DNA from: Achatina immaculata | Taxonomy: Eukaryota; Mollusca; Gastropoda; Stylommatophora; Achatinidae | Assembly: GCA_009760885.1 (NCBI GenBank) | Contig: CM019693.1 | Span: 2,794,300 to 2,858,299, forward strand | Direction: 5' to 3' | Length of the DNA: 64,000 bases | Shown here: positions 1 to 9,960 of the stretch, piece after piece | Numbering within the stretch: the first letter of the stretch is position 1 | Layout: every line of letters starts with the position of its first letter | Made by a program: the position numbers and the translations under genes | The notes under the pieces: model-generated | Databases searched by the model: none | What the model saw: the letters and a program-made list of their open reading frames with translations, nothing else | What the model was told of the DNA's origin: nothing

Positions 1-477
1 CCGTTTTCGTGAGGTACACATAAGGGGTAGTAACTCAGTTGAAAGTTGTATAAAGAGCACAAATCCCGACTGAGTTACGTAGCCTTTATTTCATATTTGT
101 AGGACAATCATTAGGAATGTTCTCTTTTATTCTCATGTTTATTTGTTTCAGTTTTGCAATGCTTTTTTTTCCTTCACTTTTATTCATAGATTTGTGGAAG
201 ATAATTAGACAAGGGAATGACGCTGCTGTAGTTTTCCTTCCCTTTGGTTTCCTCTGGGTTTCTATACGCTTCTCTCCGCTAGCTTTTGTCTAAAGAGACT
301 GACCCGCAAGACAGCGGGGTACCTGTTGCAGCTTATTCAGACATTTAAAGCTTGACTTCCATATCTAGATGCCGTTCTATCCTTCCCTGGAGGGACAGGC
401 TAATTCCCACAGTGAACAATGATATAGGTGAGTAAAGGTTAAAAAAAAAAAGGTAAAATTCCAGTTTCCATGTCATT
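1..477. other. Intergenic stretch, nothing recognised
   Basis: AT-rich sequence without a long open frame, tandem repeat or recognisable element on either strand. Confidence 0.5.
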
Positions 478-560
478 AAGGAATACTGGGGAATACAGTG
501 TTAGGCCCGTATTTTCCACGACCGTCGGCATATGAAAGTGTGATGTGATATAGGTGGGTA
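478..560 (-). mobile_element. SINE S2, 3'-end fragment
   Basis: About 80 bp match the 3' body of the longer S2 copies at 35640-35905 and 40755-40965. They share TGTTAGGCCCGTATTT followed by a GTCGGCATATGAAAGTGTGATG-like segment. The tRNA-like head is missing here. Confidence 0.6.
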
Positions 561-1090
561 TCAGGATATATAAAGCGGTGCATATTGCCACCTGATATGT
601 TCTTGTTATACAGTAAAACCATCATAAGAGGCACTTAAAATGTGAAAGGGATTAAAATAAAAAGGCCATAATACTCAATAACCTGAAATAAGTAGACGAC
701 ACCGTTCTAATAACAGAAAGTGAAAACAGTTTTCACTTATGAACAGGATTATTGAAGAAGGCAAGTATAGAGCTAAACAGCAACAAGACAGAAACAATGG
801 CAATGTCGAAAAGAATAAACATAACAAAGTGCAACTACCTTGTACGGTGGAAGACGCTGACACGAGTAAGTAAATTCAGCTACCTTATAACAACAGCAGC
901 AGCCGATGGCAAGTGCACAGAATAAGATAAAATCATTATTACGGGTAGTTGGTTCATTTACTAGTTACAGAAGTGAATTTGGCCTGCCTTGAATAGGTAA
1001 GTCAAAGGCAGCTATATAATATTATATATATAATATTATAACGTAAATAAGATACTAATAAATAATATATTAATAAATAAGATAATGTAA
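561..1090. other. AT-rich intergenic DNA
   Basis: Nothing coding is seen. A short TATA-rich patch lies near 1015-1075, just before LINE-E. Confidence 0.5.
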
Positions 1091-1530
1091 CTAAAATTGA
1101 GGAAAGGAGTATTACAGCGCCATATAGAGCCAATATTGCTTTACGGACAGACAACAAAAAGACAACAAATAAACTGGAAGCAACAGAGATGTGGTTTTGG
1201 CGAAAGTTGCAAGGTCTTCAAAGAAGTTTCGGAGCAAAGAAGACGATTTAAAATGATAAGTACAGACGGTCTAACTTTCTTGAGCATGTCACGGGAAGAC
1301 AGAAGTTGAATAACCTAGTAAATGAGTGGAAAATTCAAGAGAACAAAGGAAGAGAGGAAGGCCAAGAAAGCAAATATCTTAGTGGACTAACCAAGTGCCA
1401 TGGATACAGAAAATCATCTGAACTAATGGGAAACAGCAGGGACAGCACAAGATGGAGCAGCATGATCGTCAACGCTATCAGAGACGGCTTATAATAATAA
1501 TAATAATAATAATATAATAATAATAATTTT
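1091..1530 (+). mobile_element. LINE-E, degenerate 3' end
   Basis: Broken frames read PILLYG-like, then a lysine/arginine-rich stretch, then ELMGNSRDSTRWSSMIVNAI. This is the usual C-terminal tail of endonuclease/reverse-transcriptase LINEs, downstream of the RT domain. The frame ends at a TAA that runs straight into a (TAA)n tail at about 1490-1530. The same end is seen on the minus strand at 27475-28010 and 11675-12480. There are several frameshifts and stops, so it is a dead 5'-truncated copy. Confidence 0.65.
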
Positions 1531-1789
1531 TTTCTCACCAGATAAACAACACTATATAACTGGCGTTGGTAGCTATCAAATGCTGGAAAATCAACAGGGA
1601 AATAACTATTGCTTTTTTTTATTATTAATTAGGAATGATTCTGTCAGGTAACCTTTTGTTAGAAGAAAAGGGGCAGAAGTCACTTGTGTGAATGACCGGA
1701 AGGCCAAATTCAAGTCTATAACGAGTAAATGAACATATTACCCGTAAATAATAATCCATAATAGTACCTGTAAATAATAATCCACGATA

Positions 1790-2055
1790 CATAAGAAATA
1801 ACATCTTTCTGGCAGAAATGTAGATGAAGCCTTTAACTTCCATTATCGCGGAAAGACGCTGGCGATGGTTGGGAGATGTGTTCTGGGTAACTAATGACTA
1901 AAAATAGCATGGAGGAACAAGAGCAAAAGTAGACGAAAGGAGATATGGATAAGAGCAACAGAGAGGACGACAAGGCTCACTTGGGCAAGAGCATGAGAAA
2001 AGGCGAAGGACAGGGGTTTGTGGAACACCCCTGCGGAAGCCATGCATAAGAAAAA
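1790..2055 (+). mobile_element. LINE-B, decayed 3' fragment
   Basis: The DNA follows the better LINE-B copy at 37380-37679 (AGAAATG-AGATGAAGCC, then CTGGCGATGGTTGGGA, then a GGGCTCACTTGGGCAAGAGC-like segment). It has many substitutions and indels and no intact frame. It lies directly upstream of a LINE-D-type fragment. Confidence 0.6.
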
Positions 2056-2262
2056 AAAAAAGGCAGTCAAAGTTTCTTGGACACATCAGCAGACGTGAAG
2101 GTCTCGACAAATTGGCCATAACTGGAAAGATAAACGACAAAAGACACACAGGGCGGAGAAGACAGAAATACCTGGATTCTCTGACTGCATGGTTTGGTGG
2201 GAAAACACCAATAGACTCGGTTCGAAACACTGAAGAGAGATGACCGCCTGTGCTAACTGACA
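2056..2262 (+). mobile_element. LINE-D-type C-terminal fragment
   Basis: The forward frame reads KFLGHISRREGLDKLAITGK and then a GRRRQKYLDSLTAWFGGK stretch. This is the GHI-RR-GLE--GKI-GRR-RQ--LD-L--W pattern found at the end of endonuclease/RT LINEs. No RT core is present. The longer antisense frames over it are shadows. Confidence 0.6.
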
Positions 2263-2384
2263 TAACATTATCTGATCTCGTCCCAGTTTACACCTATATG
2301 AAGTAAAGAATTTAAAAGTTTGATTTTTTTTCCCCATATTTCTCTTTTGTATTACTTATAGTGTAAAAAGGAACTCATTCAACA

Positions 2385-2455
2385 TAATTCAGCGAACCGC
2401 ATATTATATGTGCCGCATGTAGCTCGCGAGCCACGGTTTTGCCAACCCAGTTATA
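2385..2455 (+). mobile_element. hAT-type element terminus (fragment)
   Basis: The sequence GCTCGCGAGCCACGGTTTTG followed by CCAACCCAG resembles the conserved end of hAT-derived short elements. Its reverse complement (CTGGGTTGGCAAAACCGTG) parallels 55621-55645 (CAGGGCTGGGCAAACCGTG). Only one end is recognised. Confidence 0.4.
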
Positions 2456-2960
2456 ACACATAAACCATACTAAAAAATACATGTTTTTTCACAAACATTT
2501 CCATAAAAAGGGAGGTGTCAGTAACGCATCCGCATCCACATCTGCACTGTATTTAAACAAAAACCTCCCGTTACGAACAACAGTGTCCTGTAATATAAGT
2601 TTACACACTCGAATGTGTGTGTGTGTGGGTGGGTAGGTGGATGGGTGAGCGACGTGTGAAATCTAAACCAGTGTGTGACAGCAGGATATCTCGTCAGAAT
2701 GATCGCTTCTGGTGTCTCATCTTGTTAGTCAACAAACAACTCTTTTGTTGCTATCGCGGGACAGTTTCAACGGGGGTTTTTTTCTCCAGCTGTTAACGCA
2801 CTAACTCTTTCGCTTCTAAACAACCACTGGTTGTTTTTAGAACATCGTGCATACCTATGTGAATAATTGCTCGATCAAATCCCTAGGCAAAGTTTAAAAT
2901 CTTTGTAAAAACAAGCACATTTCTGAGCCAATCCACATCTTAAAATTCTGGGGGGAGAAG
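2456..2960. other. Intergenic stretch with a GT-rich patch
   Basis: A (GT)n/(GGTG)n tract lies at about 2614-2650. Otherwise I see no gene or element. Confidence 0.5.
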
Positions 2961-3375
2961 ACGCTGTTCGGTTAGCCAAACAGCGACCCATAGCTGATAT
3001 GTTAACGTCAGGGTTAGCGACCCATAGCTGATTTGCTAGCGTCAGGGTTAGCGACCCATAGCTGATATGCTAGCGTCAGGGTTAGTGAACTAATGCTGAC
3101 CAAGATCCTGCTTCAACTTTTCGTTGGTACCCCTAGTAACAAGCCTAGCCTGACTAACGAGGCAGGGATTTACATAGTCCTTATGGTGGTGGAGTCTGCT
3201 AAAGAAGCATTGCACCCCCCCCCCCCCAAGCTTTTTAGCTGCACTCCGGGACTGAAAAAAAAAGAGCTGTCGTAATCTGCTCCCAAGTCGATACGATGTT
3301 GTGCCTCAACACTTTCATGGCATCGGCTGCAATGAACACCAGCTCGCAGCTACAGGGAGATAGTACAAGACAAGA
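2961..3375 (+). repeat. Dispersed repeat R, near-complete copy
   Basis: The copy contains three tandem units of about 34 bp (GACCCATAGCTGATATG-CTAGCGTCAGGGTTAG), then GACCAAGATCCTG, AACGAGGCAGGGATT, a poly-C tract at about 3217-3229, CTTTTTAGCTGCACTCCGGG and the closing CATCGGCTGCAA block. The same order is seen at 6830-7450, 26490-26815 and 60060-60400. No coding potential and no clear terminal repeats, so the class is unknown. Confidence 0.7.
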
Positions 3376-3810
3376 CATTCCAGATTCTTCCTACCAGAAT
3401 TTCTCTAAATCTATTTCGGCAGAACATGGAAATTGATCCAGGAGTAAAAGAGTTAACTACCGTCTATTTTCGATTTCCAGCTAAAGGGGATTTCGGGGGA
3501 AGGTGGAGGCCAGATTAACTCTATGTTTACCCTGTATAGTAGGAAGGCCAGGGAATTCTTCTCTCGTTATGTCAAGAATATCATCATTGGGGGTGGGGGG
3601 GGGGGGGGGGGGTGGTTGGTCAAGCACTAGAATTCAGCTTTACCGACAGCAGACACCAAATGTTGGAGTTTTTTTTTTCCTTTATTCAAGCACTAGTTGT
3701 GTGCCTCAGACTTTGAAAAAAAAGAGTACGTAAAACGTAAATTAAATGTTAAAGAACAAAAGAGTGTGAGACGTTTGATGGTCGTGAAAAGCAGTGGCTG
3801 CTGAAGTAAT
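3376..3810. other. Intergenic stretch with poly-G tract
   Basis: A G-rich tract at about 3590-3612 contains an unbroken run of about 16 G. No other feature is recognised. Confidence 0.5.
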
Positions 3811-4375
3811 CAAAACAGATCACATCTGCAAAAATCGAAACAGATCACATCTGCAAGAATAAAAAACAGATCACATCTGCAAGAATAAAAACAGATCACA
3901 TCTGCAAAAATCGAAACAGATCACATCTGCAAGAATAAAAAACAGATCACATCTGCAAGAATAAAAACAGATCACATCTGCAAAACTCGAAACAGATCAC
4001 ATCTGCAAGAATAAAAAACAGATCACATCTGCAAGAATAAAAACAGATCACATCTGCAAAACTCGAAACAGATCACATCTGCAAGAATAAAAAACAGATC
4101 ACATCTGCAAGAATAAAAACAGATCACATCTGCAAAAATCGAAACAGATCACATCTGCAAGAATAAAAAACAGATCACATCTGCAAGAATAAAAACAGAT
4201 CACATCTGCAAAAATCGAAACAGATCACATCTGCAAGAATAAAAACAGATCACATCTGCCAGAATAAAAACAGATCACATCTGCCAGAACAAAAACAGAC
4301 CACATCTGCAAAAATCGAAGCAGATCACATCTGCCAGAATAAAAACAGATCACATCTGCAAGAATCACATTTCCA
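3811..4375. repeat. Minisatellite, 25/26-bp units in a 76-bp higher order
   Basis: About 22 copies of CAGATCACATCTGCAAGAAT plus an A-rich spacer. Unit spacing cycles 26, 25, 25 bp, because one spacer of three carries TCGAAA, giving a 76-bp higher-order period (for example 3841, 3917, 3993). Each unit contains the dyad CAGAT-CAC-ATCTG. Units become irregular after about 4230. Confidence 0.9.
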
Positions 4376-5279
4376 CGCAGAGAACCTGACCTACGATACA
4401 CACGTACAAGTAGGTCAAGGTAAGACGACAACTGAATTCTGGGATTAGGAATATCTAATACAACATCTGAAAGAATTAGAAAGAGCTTCCAGCCATAACT
4501 TCCTTGTTTCTCCTGACAAACCAAAACACAGTTATCCGTCCTTTTGTGTGTTGCTCGGGCCAGAAAACCGGGTATTGTGGCTGGCCGGGTAGTGTCGAAA
4601 ACTGTCAGACAGTTCGATTATGTTGACCGAAGTTGGCGTCGCAGAGTTAAAAGGATGGATGTCAGTAACGGTTGTCAAGCGGTTGCTCATCGTCTATGTT
4701 TTTCTTTGCCTGGAGAGAAGACGTTCTGTATATAAGGTCAGATGATTTTTTTCTTTTTTTGGGGTCCAATCAGCTACAATACATTCATCAATACGCAGGT
4801 ATGCAAAGACATGAAGCTCAAGTGTTGTAAAGCCACATTAGACTACAAATCTGATCGATATGGTCACAGAATGTGACAAAGAGATGAGCAAAGAAACCTT
4901 CCTTCGTCATCATTACTTGAGAAACGTCATTGTCAAGGTTGGCGTCTTACCTCCCCGGAGATCTCCATCTTTGGCATTTTCCATTAGCTCAGTTTGTGAC
5001 TTTTTTTGTTTGTTGCGCCATCACATAACATTAACAATGATTTTCCGTCTAAGCCATCTCCCGTGTCTTTCTTCCATATTTCCTGTTCTTGCCATGTTTT
5101 CATGATATAGAGGAGTGTATGATACAACTGACTGTAAAAGCAAAACAGGTTAAGAGATAGTTTTCAGTGAGGAAAAAAAAAAAGGAAAGACAGGCCATAA
5201 TTACAGTACAGCTGAACCGTTCGATAAAATGTCGTCTTCAGTGTTACACGTTGGAGCTAAAGGACAATGAGAAAGAAAG
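4376..5279. other. Low-repeat stretch, no gene recognised
   Basis: Less repetitive than its surroundings. Short open frames at 4544-4735 and 4860-5105 have no recognisable domain or splice signals, so I treat them as chance. Confidence 0.4.
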
Positions 5280-5355
5280 AAATACACCATTTGCACATTT
5301 GATAGTAGAAGAACTACACCATTTGCACATTTGGTAGTAGAGAAACACACCCTTT
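5280..5355. repeat. Two-copy tandem repeat, about 36 bp
   Basis: ACACCATTTGCACATTTG-TAGTAGA occurs twice in tandem, followed by a third partial ACACACC unit. Confidence 0.7.
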
Positions 5356-5544
5356 AAGCATTAGAGTTTTCTAAAATCTCCCTTACATTTTCCGCAGGCC
5401 ACTGTAGCTGGCTACCAGATCCCCTGATCCGACACTTTTTGTGACGTTTTCTTGTGTGGGGTACATTAAGGACAAGATTTACTGTCCGTCAGCCCCCCCC
5501 CCCCCCGGGACACTTGCAGAGGATGGACGAGAATAGACAAAAAA

Positions 5545-5720
5545 GGGCTTAAACAGAAGTAATTAACAGAGACAGACCAAGAGGCAGACTGGTGGCCTGA
5601 GAACCTGGAAGAATACCTAAGAGGCCTTGGAGTGAACAATTGGCAGGAGAAGACTAAGAACAGAGAGGAAGGGAGACAAGTCTTGTCTGCTGCATTGAGC
5701 CTCAGTGGTTCGGAAAGCAC
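5545..5720 (+). mobile_element. LINE C-terminal relic
   Basis: The forward frame reads a degenerate LEEYLRGLGVNNWQEKTKNR followed by EEGRQVLSAALSLSGSES. This resembles the -LG--NW--A-DR--WR----A tail of many LINE ORF2 proteins. No flanking RT domain is visible. Confidence 0.4.
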
Positions 5721-5944
5721 ATGTATTGAATGTTACATGTGGTTGAGTTCCTGTAACAAAACCTGTAACAAAAGCTATCTTTCCAGCAGACTCCCAAGGC
5801 TTCAAGGAGCACAACAGCCTTCTATGAGCATTCACGAAGAAGTTGGATAGCTAGCACTATCCCGATAACTGTGTAGTCCGACTTGCACAGACATACCTGC
5901 CTCCCCGTTCTGGTGATCAATATTCATCAGTATTTAAAACCGTC
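5721..5944. other. Spacer, nothing recognised
   Basis: No gene or repeat recognised between the LINE relic and LINE-A. Confidence 0.4.
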
Positions 5945-6150
5945 ATCCTTAGAGAAGACCGTCTTGGAAGGGGACATAATGGGGGAAAAGAAAGAGAGGA
6001 AGACCAAGGCGAAGATGGCTGCAAGACATCGTTGATGATCTGCAAATGGATGCATCAGCAGCAGGGCATCTTGCTCACAACCGAAAGGCCTACAGGCCTC
6101 TCGTTAGGGAGGCAAAGTTCCGCAAGGGACATGCAAATGAATGAAAGAAT
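5945..6150 (+). mobile_element. LINE-A 3' end, 5'-truncated
   Basis: About 200 bp match the end of LINE-A: GAGAAGACCGTCTTGGAAGG, then AAGATGGCTGCAAGACATCG, GGATGCATCAGCAGCAGGGC and finally GCAAGGGACATGCAAATGAATG with an ATGA-type tail. The frame is broken. This family recurs about thirteen times in the window. Confidence 0.85.
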
Positions 6151-6829
6151 GAATCCTTTAGCACTGTGGAATCAACTATGAGATATGCTCGTCCATTTCC
6201 ACAGACGCCTGCATGCCCTGATACACGAATGAAGAATGGATCTGTAACATCTGCAGAACTCAAGAGAAATCAGCCTTCAACTTCAGCTTTCCTGAACACG
6301 TTCACTGAATCACTCAAAATGCATTACTTTTGTGTAGGTTTTGCGCCTTTAGCTAGCTCAGAGTTCTTGTCACAGCCATTGTTTCCATTCTGAAACTAAT
6401 GATATGAAGAAGCAATGAATCGTTTCTATCTTCTATCTCACTCAGTGAGTGTACCTTATGATAATACCTTGTTCTCCGCAGCAAAAAGTAAACAAAGAGT
6501 TAAACTGTCGAGCTTCAAGAACGCACTGGACCTGGAAGTGTTACGCTAACAGTTGCTAAGGCGAGACACTGTTAACTGAGCAACGAGACACCGTTAACTG
6601 AGCGGTGAGACAAGAGAGAAAAAAAAACAGTCACTCAACCGCTGCAATGGATATTTTGACACCATTTCGCAAGCATTGTTTGTTGGCCTGTTGTACTGGT
6701 TTCAAACACTTAAACTAGCTCCATAATCTTGCCACTCTGGGGACATTTTGAGTTGTTCTAGACAGGTTAAATGTTGTTAGCAAACTTAGGTATTTGTTGG
6801 GGGATGGGGGGGGGGGGGGGGGAAATCGA
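6151..6829. other. Intergenic stretch, nothing recognised
   Basis: A 75-codon open frame at 6166-6393 has no recognisable feature. A short duplicated segment (GAGACACCGTTAACTGAGC) lies around 6564-6610. A poly-G tract of about 16 G closes the stretch near 6807-6822. Confidence 0.4.
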
Positions 6830-6945
6830 ACCCGCTGTCCGTTTTGGAAGTCAGCGATCCATGACTGACACACTGGCGTCAGAGTTGGCGAACCATAGCT
6901 GACCAAGACCCTGTCCTACCTCCCCGTTGGTTCTCTCCCCCCCCC
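6830..6945 (+). repeat. Dispersed repeat R, left part
   Basis: It starts in the CAGCGATCCATGACTGACAC block and runs through GGCGTCAGAGTTGGCGAACC and GACCAAGACCCTGTCCTACC to a CT/C-rich tract. The continuation of R is found only after a SINE, at about 7206. Confidence 0.65.
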
Positions 6946-7205
6946 CTTGTAAGCTTTTGCGAGCCATGGTTGGAAATCGAAACCGGGTCGCCTGGTCACT
7001 CGCTTCCCGACTCAGACGATCTGGGTTTCATTTTCCAACCATGGCTGGCAGAAACTCCCGGGGTTCACTCGGCCTCCACAAAAAAAAAACAAAACAAAAT
7101 GGTTACCAGGGTTAACGCTCTGGGAAGGAAGAGGAATGACGCCACTAGCTACGGAGTTCGTGCTGATGGCGACACTAGTCGGTGGTTTCTGGTCACTTAT
7201 CATAT
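6946..7205 (+). mobile_element. SINE S3-like copy inside repeat R
   Basis: A degenerate tRNA-like head (GTCGCCTGGTCACTCGCTTC, then GATCTGGGTTTC) is followed by the S3 body seen at 8600-8800: CCCGGGGTTCACTCGGCCTC, an A-rich tract, ATGGTTACCAGGG, AATGACGCC and a GATGGCGACA block. It separates two halves of repeat R, so it probably inserted there. Confidence 0.5.
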
Positions 7206-7296
7206 CTTTACCATAATAATAGGCTTAGCCTGACTACCGATGATCGCCATTGTCCCCATGAGAGTCTGCTAATGAAGTATTGCATTCTCTCTCCCC

Positions 7297-7329
<33 letters not shown>

Positions 7330-7450
7330 CTTTTTAGCTGCCATAACCCACTCCCAAGTCGGCATGATGCTGTACCTCAACACCTTCACAGCATCGGCTG
7401 CAAAGAACGCCAGTTCACAGTACCAGGAGATAGAAAACAAAACAAGATAG
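7206..7450 (+). repeat. Dispersed repeat R, right part, with long poly-C
   Basis: TTAGCCTGACTACCGATGAT, GTCCCCATGAGAGTCTGCTA, a CT/C tract with an unbroken run of nearly 40 C (about 7290-7328), CTTTTTAGCTGCC and CACAGCATCGGCTGCAAAG follow the order of the other R copies. Confidence 0.7.
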
Positions 7451-7859
7451 GTGCCTTTAGATGTTAACTGTATGAGGGACAACAAATGCTTTTTAAAATT
7501 ATATATTTAACTGATATGTTCCATTATCTGTATTTTTTTTGTGCCGTTGGCGTCTCACTGCTTTCATAGGTTCAGACTATTTCAACGTGTATTCGACGAA
7601 AGAAAATTTTCTACCAACAAAAAGTATTTTCATTGACATCATTGTTTTTTCACGACGTTTCGTGGCAGATGATACAGATTTTCTAGTTTCTGCATGTTCT
7701 GTTTCCTCTGGTTATGAGCAGAGTATTCTACTCCAAGTATTTAATCTGCGATTTAAATGTGGGCTGCGACAGGCAGACATGATGATTCATTAAAGTTCTG
7801 GAAGTGGAAGGTGGAGTACATCCACAGAATGAATGGGAACATAATAGTCTATAATTATC
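7451..7859. other. Intergenic stretch, nothing recognised
   Basis: An 84-codon open frame at 7539-7793 has no recognised domain. Nothing else is seen. Confidence 0.35.
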
Positions 7860-7965
7860 TAATATAGTTTTTCTTAACAACCGAGAGGGCTACAGGAGTG
7901 CTGTTTGGGAGGCAAAGTTCCGCAAGGGACATGCAAATGAATGAATGAATGAATGAATGAGTTTT
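7860..7965 (+). mobile_element. LINE-A, last ~90 bp plus (GAAT)n tail
   Basis: Only the terminal AACCGAGAGGGCTACAGGAG, TTTGGGAGGCAAAGTTCCGC and AAGGGACATGCAAATGAATG segments remain, followed by four to five GAAT units. It is an extremely 5'-truncated insertion. Confidence 0.85.
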
Positions 7966-8308
7966 TCTTATTCTTCGTTGACGTTATCGCTCGCCATCAA
8001 CGCTAATCTGTCTCACAGCAGACGAGTTAATCGGAGAATTCAGAGCTGGAATATGAAAACCTGCATTTCTCATCTTGAACAGGTTGTTTTAACGCGTATG
8101 GTTTTCATTTTGCCTTGAAAGAAACTGCCCTGCAAATTGACGTACAGCAGTTTCCACATGCATTCATTATGTGGCATGCCATTCTCAGAACTTTGCTTTT
8201 TCTTGATCTGAAAACGTCTGTGTCCAGCAGAGATGCCTGCTTCAGTGAGTGTGGTGTTTAGTGTGCCGGTGATATATTTATGCTCATAGTTTCCTTAGTT
8301 GTTCTCTA
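7966..8308. other. Intergenic stretch, nothing recognised
   Basis: Unique-looking AT-rich DNA between a LINE tail and a microsatellite. Confidence 0.4.
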
Positions 8309-8309
8309 C

Positions 8310-8376
<67 letters not shown>

Positions 8377-8390
8377 CTTCTTCTACTTCT
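8309..8390. repeat. (TATC)n microsatellite with TTC end
   Basis: About 16 perfect TATC units followed by TTCTTCTTC. Open frames through it consist only of YLSI-type repeat peptides. Confidence 0.95.
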
Positions 8391-8564
8391 TCGTCCTCTC
8401 GTTTCCCAGAAACCATATTTGCCATTACTATTCTCCCTAGCGTTCTTTGATGATCTCTTTGTTTACGAGTTTTCATTACAGTCAATGGAATGTACAGACC
8501 TTTCTCAATTGTTCTATATCTCCCTACGGTATGTTTGGTCATCTCTAGGTTATCATATCTTTTA
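8391..8564. other. Spacer
   Basis: No feature recognised. Confidence 0.4.
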
Positions 8565-8800
8565 ACACGACACTGTCCGGCCTGTTTGGCTGAATGGTTT
8601 GGCGCTTGGTCTACCAATCCAGTGGCACCGGGTTCCTTTTTTTTTTCTGGGACCACTACACCAAAAAGGTTCCGGGGTCCACCCAGCCTAAAAAAAAAAT
8701 GGATACCTGAGAAATTTGGGAAAGTAAATGTGGCCAAGCGTGATAATGACCCCTGTCACACTTTCATGCGCTGATGGTCATGGAAATATTGGTATACCCA
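8565..8800 (+). mobile_element. SINE S3
   Basis: The tRNA-like head is TGTTTGGCTGAATGGTTTGG for box A and GCACCGGGTTCC as a weakened box B. The body has GGTTCCGGGGTCCACCCAGC, an A tract, TGGATACCTGAGAAATTTGG, CCAAGCGTGATAATGACCCC and TGATGGTCATGG. It is non-coding and would be transcribed by RNA polymerase III. Confidence 0.65.
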
Positions 8801-8929
8801 GTATGCCTTAATGACATGGAAACGAGGATTTTACCTAAAGAAGTATCATGTTCTCATTGAGATGGAACTGAAACTTTTGGTGGTCTTTGTCTGCTCAGAA
8901 GATATTTTGAACAATTTTTATAAATAAAG

Positions 8930-9030
8930 TCTTACATTACATTGAGTGTGTTGCTAATCAGCGTTGGTTACCATGCTTTTCCATCTTGTGCGACCCTTGG
9001 TGTTTCGGATTCACAAGTTCAAAATAAATA
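8930..9030 (-). mobile_element. LINE-E extreme 3' fragment
   Basis: The minus strand reads CAAGGGTCGCACAAGATGGA then AAGCATGGTAACCAACGCTG, matching the DRARWRS-I-NAI end of LINE-E at 27480-27600 and 11690-11760. It is short and decayed. Confidence 0.45.
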
Positions 9031-9960
9031 ATGAGCACTTTTTCTTTAAAACTGTCTTCTAAGAAGAGAAAAGCTATGATGACGATGGTAATGATGACGG
9101 CGGCGAAGATGATGATACGTCTCATGCTGAATTATTAAATGCCCTACTTTATAAACAACCTCTCTAAGAATATTTGTCGCACAAATTCCTCGAAACTCGA
9201 TCCCATTTTGTTGTATATGCTCCTTTTGACCAACCATAGTTTTAAAGGTTAAGTGAATTTTTTAAAAGTTACAAAAACGAGCTTATAAACAAGACAAAAA
9301 TGTCAAACGGGAGAATTCCCAGGAATAAGATGTAACACATTTTCATTGTTTTCCAGTTTCTTCTCTTCATCCGTGGGTTGTTTTTGATTTCACAAAGTCA
9401 CTTTCACTTAAACGCGATCGCTCATACAAAGAGTTACTTAAGCTAAGAAAACTATCCTTGGCGCATATAAAGGACTCTTGTCCGGCCGTTCTAAAAATAT
9501 TATTTTAGCACTTCCATTGAGCAATCATTCAGAGCTGGTGGGGAATTTTGACGATAAACTGCTGATTTTCCTAGCAGGCCAGCCAGTGAAACTCTTGTAG
9601 CTTTGTCCTCATACTATTCGCTAGTCGCTAGTTCATGTTTTCTTGGTAGTCGTGGGAACATGGCCTCGCGAAGGGGAACTTTTGTACGCCGTTTTGGAAA
9701 TACAATTGGTAATATCATCCATAGACCAAAGAGTTTCCATTGTTCAGGGCATTACCAGAAAGACGCGACTGTCTGCCTTGTTTCTGTTTTCTTTGCTATG
9801 AGCATTTTCCAGATGATTATTTCGTTAATACTTATTGCCACTTTAACGATTAGCGCTTTCAAATCTTTTCCTTCTTCGAACTAGTACATTTTATAAAGCC
9901 TTCCCTTTCGTTAAAGACTGTTTTTTTTTTTTAAATCTTTCGTCTATTTGATTTCTGCTT
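9031..9960. other. Low-repeat stretch, no gene recognised
   Basis: A 93-codon open frame at 9603-9884 has a hydrophobic C-terminal half but no recognisable domain or splice context. I do not call it a gene. Confidence 0.35.

Noticed and set aside
3811..4375. Possible CRISPR array (short repeats at regular spacing with dyad)
   Set aside because: Spacers are 12-13 bp and nearly identical rather than unique. The context is a eukaryotic genome without cas genes, so it is a minisatellite.
9603..9884. 93-codon open frame with a hydrophobic C-terminus as a membrane protein
   Set aside because: No homology, start context or splice evidence; the length is within chance expectation for 64 kb read in six frames.
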